A DNA stretch of 64,000 nt from Piper betle (lineage: Eukaryota > Streptophyta > Magnoliopsida > Piperales > Piperaceae): assembly GCA_033002965.1 (NCBI GenBank), contig JAURVB010013536.1:19544-83543 (forward strand), read 5' to 3'. The position numbers and the translations under genes are program-made. Shown here piece by piece: positions 62,960 through 64,000 of the stretch; within the stretch, counting starts at the first letter, position 1, and each line of letters opens with the position of its first letter. A model generated the notes under the pieces. It saw nothing but the letters and a program-made list of their open reading frames with translations, did not search any database and was not told where the DNA came from.

Positions 62960-63880
62960 GCATCGCCGAGAGATCCACAGAACATGCCCAGAAAAAGAGG
63001 TTGTAATGATGTTTGCACAGATTTGGGACCTGGGGGTTTCTGGTCATAATGCAGTGGAGAGGAGGAGGACAAGATCTTCATCTTTGAAAATTGATGAGCT
63101 GAGGAAGTGTTCCGGTTGTCAAAATGGTGATTCACACGTTAGTATCTTGGATTGGTTTTTATAGCTCTTTCTAAGAAGCTGCCCATTTGGATATTGAGTG
63201 GAGCCTTTAATCTCCTGTGTTCAGAGTAATACAGATTCTTCTGGTCTTTCTAGCATGGACAAGCCTGGTGAGGGTCAATTGAATTCAAATGACTATTTCA
63301 AAAGAACAAAAGTAAGCTATTGAGTACTTACCAAATCAATTATTTTTTTCAATAATGCCCATTTACAATGTGCGATTATGAAGGCTAAGATGATCATGCA
63401 TATGGGTGCTTCAATAGTTTTAGCTTTTTACTTCTCTATTTAATTTTCTTACCTTCTTGCTAACATTTGACCGTATGAAGCAGCAAAGTTTGCCACCTGC
63501 GTTGCGTAAATCCCCACGAAAATCTTTGGATTCTGTAAATAGGAGTGCCCTTAATTCGGTAAGGACAGAAGTTGCTCGCTCAAAGGATACCTTTCCTCCC
63601 AGGAGAGGGCAAAATAATTTACAGAAGAGTTTGCGTGCATCTCCCAGGAAATTAAAATCACCTCACAAAAACAATGGTGGGGGTTTGTATGGTGTTTTAA
63701 AGGTGAGCTATACAAGTCTTCTTGGTCAGGGTTATAATTTTTCCAACTGTACTCGATTACGCTCAAGTTTGTTCCAAATCAAGCAGGAACATGAGACAGA
63801 AATATATATCTCATCTCCTCTATCACCTCAGAGAAGATTGGACGATCCACTTTGGCCAAAATCAAAGTGGAACCCTAGAG
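62960..63880 (+). CDS. Probable CDC6 N-terminal exons (partial, runs off window)
   Basis: Candidate exons: 62960-63137 (start uncertain), 63225-63311, 63484-63702 and 63787-63880, joined by GT-AG introns with compatible phases. The protein is basic and Ser/Pro-rich: RRRTRSSSLKIDELRKC, SLPPALRKSPRKSLDSVN, LRASPRKLKSPHK and ISSPLSPQRRLDDPLWPKSK. It ends WNPR plus a phase-1 G that would start an Asp codon (WNPRD). WNPRD precedes the AAA+ domain in plant CDC6 replication-licensing ATPases, and SP(R/K) sites fit a CDK target. The AAA+ core would lie right of 64000. Two E2F sites upstream agree, since CDC6 is a known E2F target. Identification rests on a short motif and context. In the first exon the ATG at 62983 and the RRRTRSS segment are in different frames, so the start or splicing is unresolved. 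Confidence 0.5.
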
Positions 63881-64000
63881 GTAAATTTGTGCTGTTGACT
63901 TGGTTTGGGTTTTATTTCTGTGTTGGACGGAGAAGATGATTTTGTTGTCGTCTTTAATCAAGTTAGCTTAGATTCACTATTTTGTTGTGTATGTTGCTGG

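Overview
This is nuclear DNA from a flowering plant. The genes have introns, 60S ribosomal protein L6 carries telo-box promoter motifs, there is a FAR1-type MULE transposase, and much of the space is plant LTR retrotransposon debris. GC-rich first exons followed by AT-richer later exons (L6, zinc-knuckle gene) hint at a monocot; that is inference and the species cannot be named from the window.

Gene-bearing segments. Left edge: the 3' half of a GH3 beta-glucan exohydrolase/beta-glucosidase gene (+), convergent with a frameshifted Lys/Glu-rich protein gene (-). At 11.4-20.2 kb lie RPL6, a seven-zinc-knuckle CCHC protein and a RIO2 kinase pseudogene, all on the minus strand. At 24.9-27.6 kb is a small plus-strand membrane protein gene of the 60S-L18a-like (L18ae) family. 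At 49.6-50.7 kb is a BAHD acyltransferase pseudogene. At the right edge is the start of a gene with two E2F-like sites, probably CDC6.

Repeat-bearing segments. 4.1-11.4 kb holds decayed short LTR elements (a TRIM with PBS and PPT, a mini-LTR element) and a TIR element with a minisatellite. 20.6-23.0 kb has a 9-bp-TSD MITE and an LTR fragment. 28-43.4 kb is a nested stack: a non-coding LTR element whose right LTR was hit by a MITE and by a long (2.5-3 kb) solo LTR, which then received further solo LTRs of the same family, several with recognisable 5-bp target duplications. 45.6-49.5, 54.7-57.2 and 57.3-61.4 kb are three related Mutator-like elements with GC-rich inverted arms. Each arm end holds two short hairpins, and the interiors hold arrays of palindromes built on TTGACTCGAGTCAA. 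The third carries a decayed FAR1-type MULE transposase.

The most unusual observation is that the same GC-rich block plus palindrome module sits both in the MULE arms and inside the long LTRs. One element class appears to have captured the module from the other, or both exploit the same structure. No CRISPR array, tRNA, rRNA or prokaryotic operon was seen.
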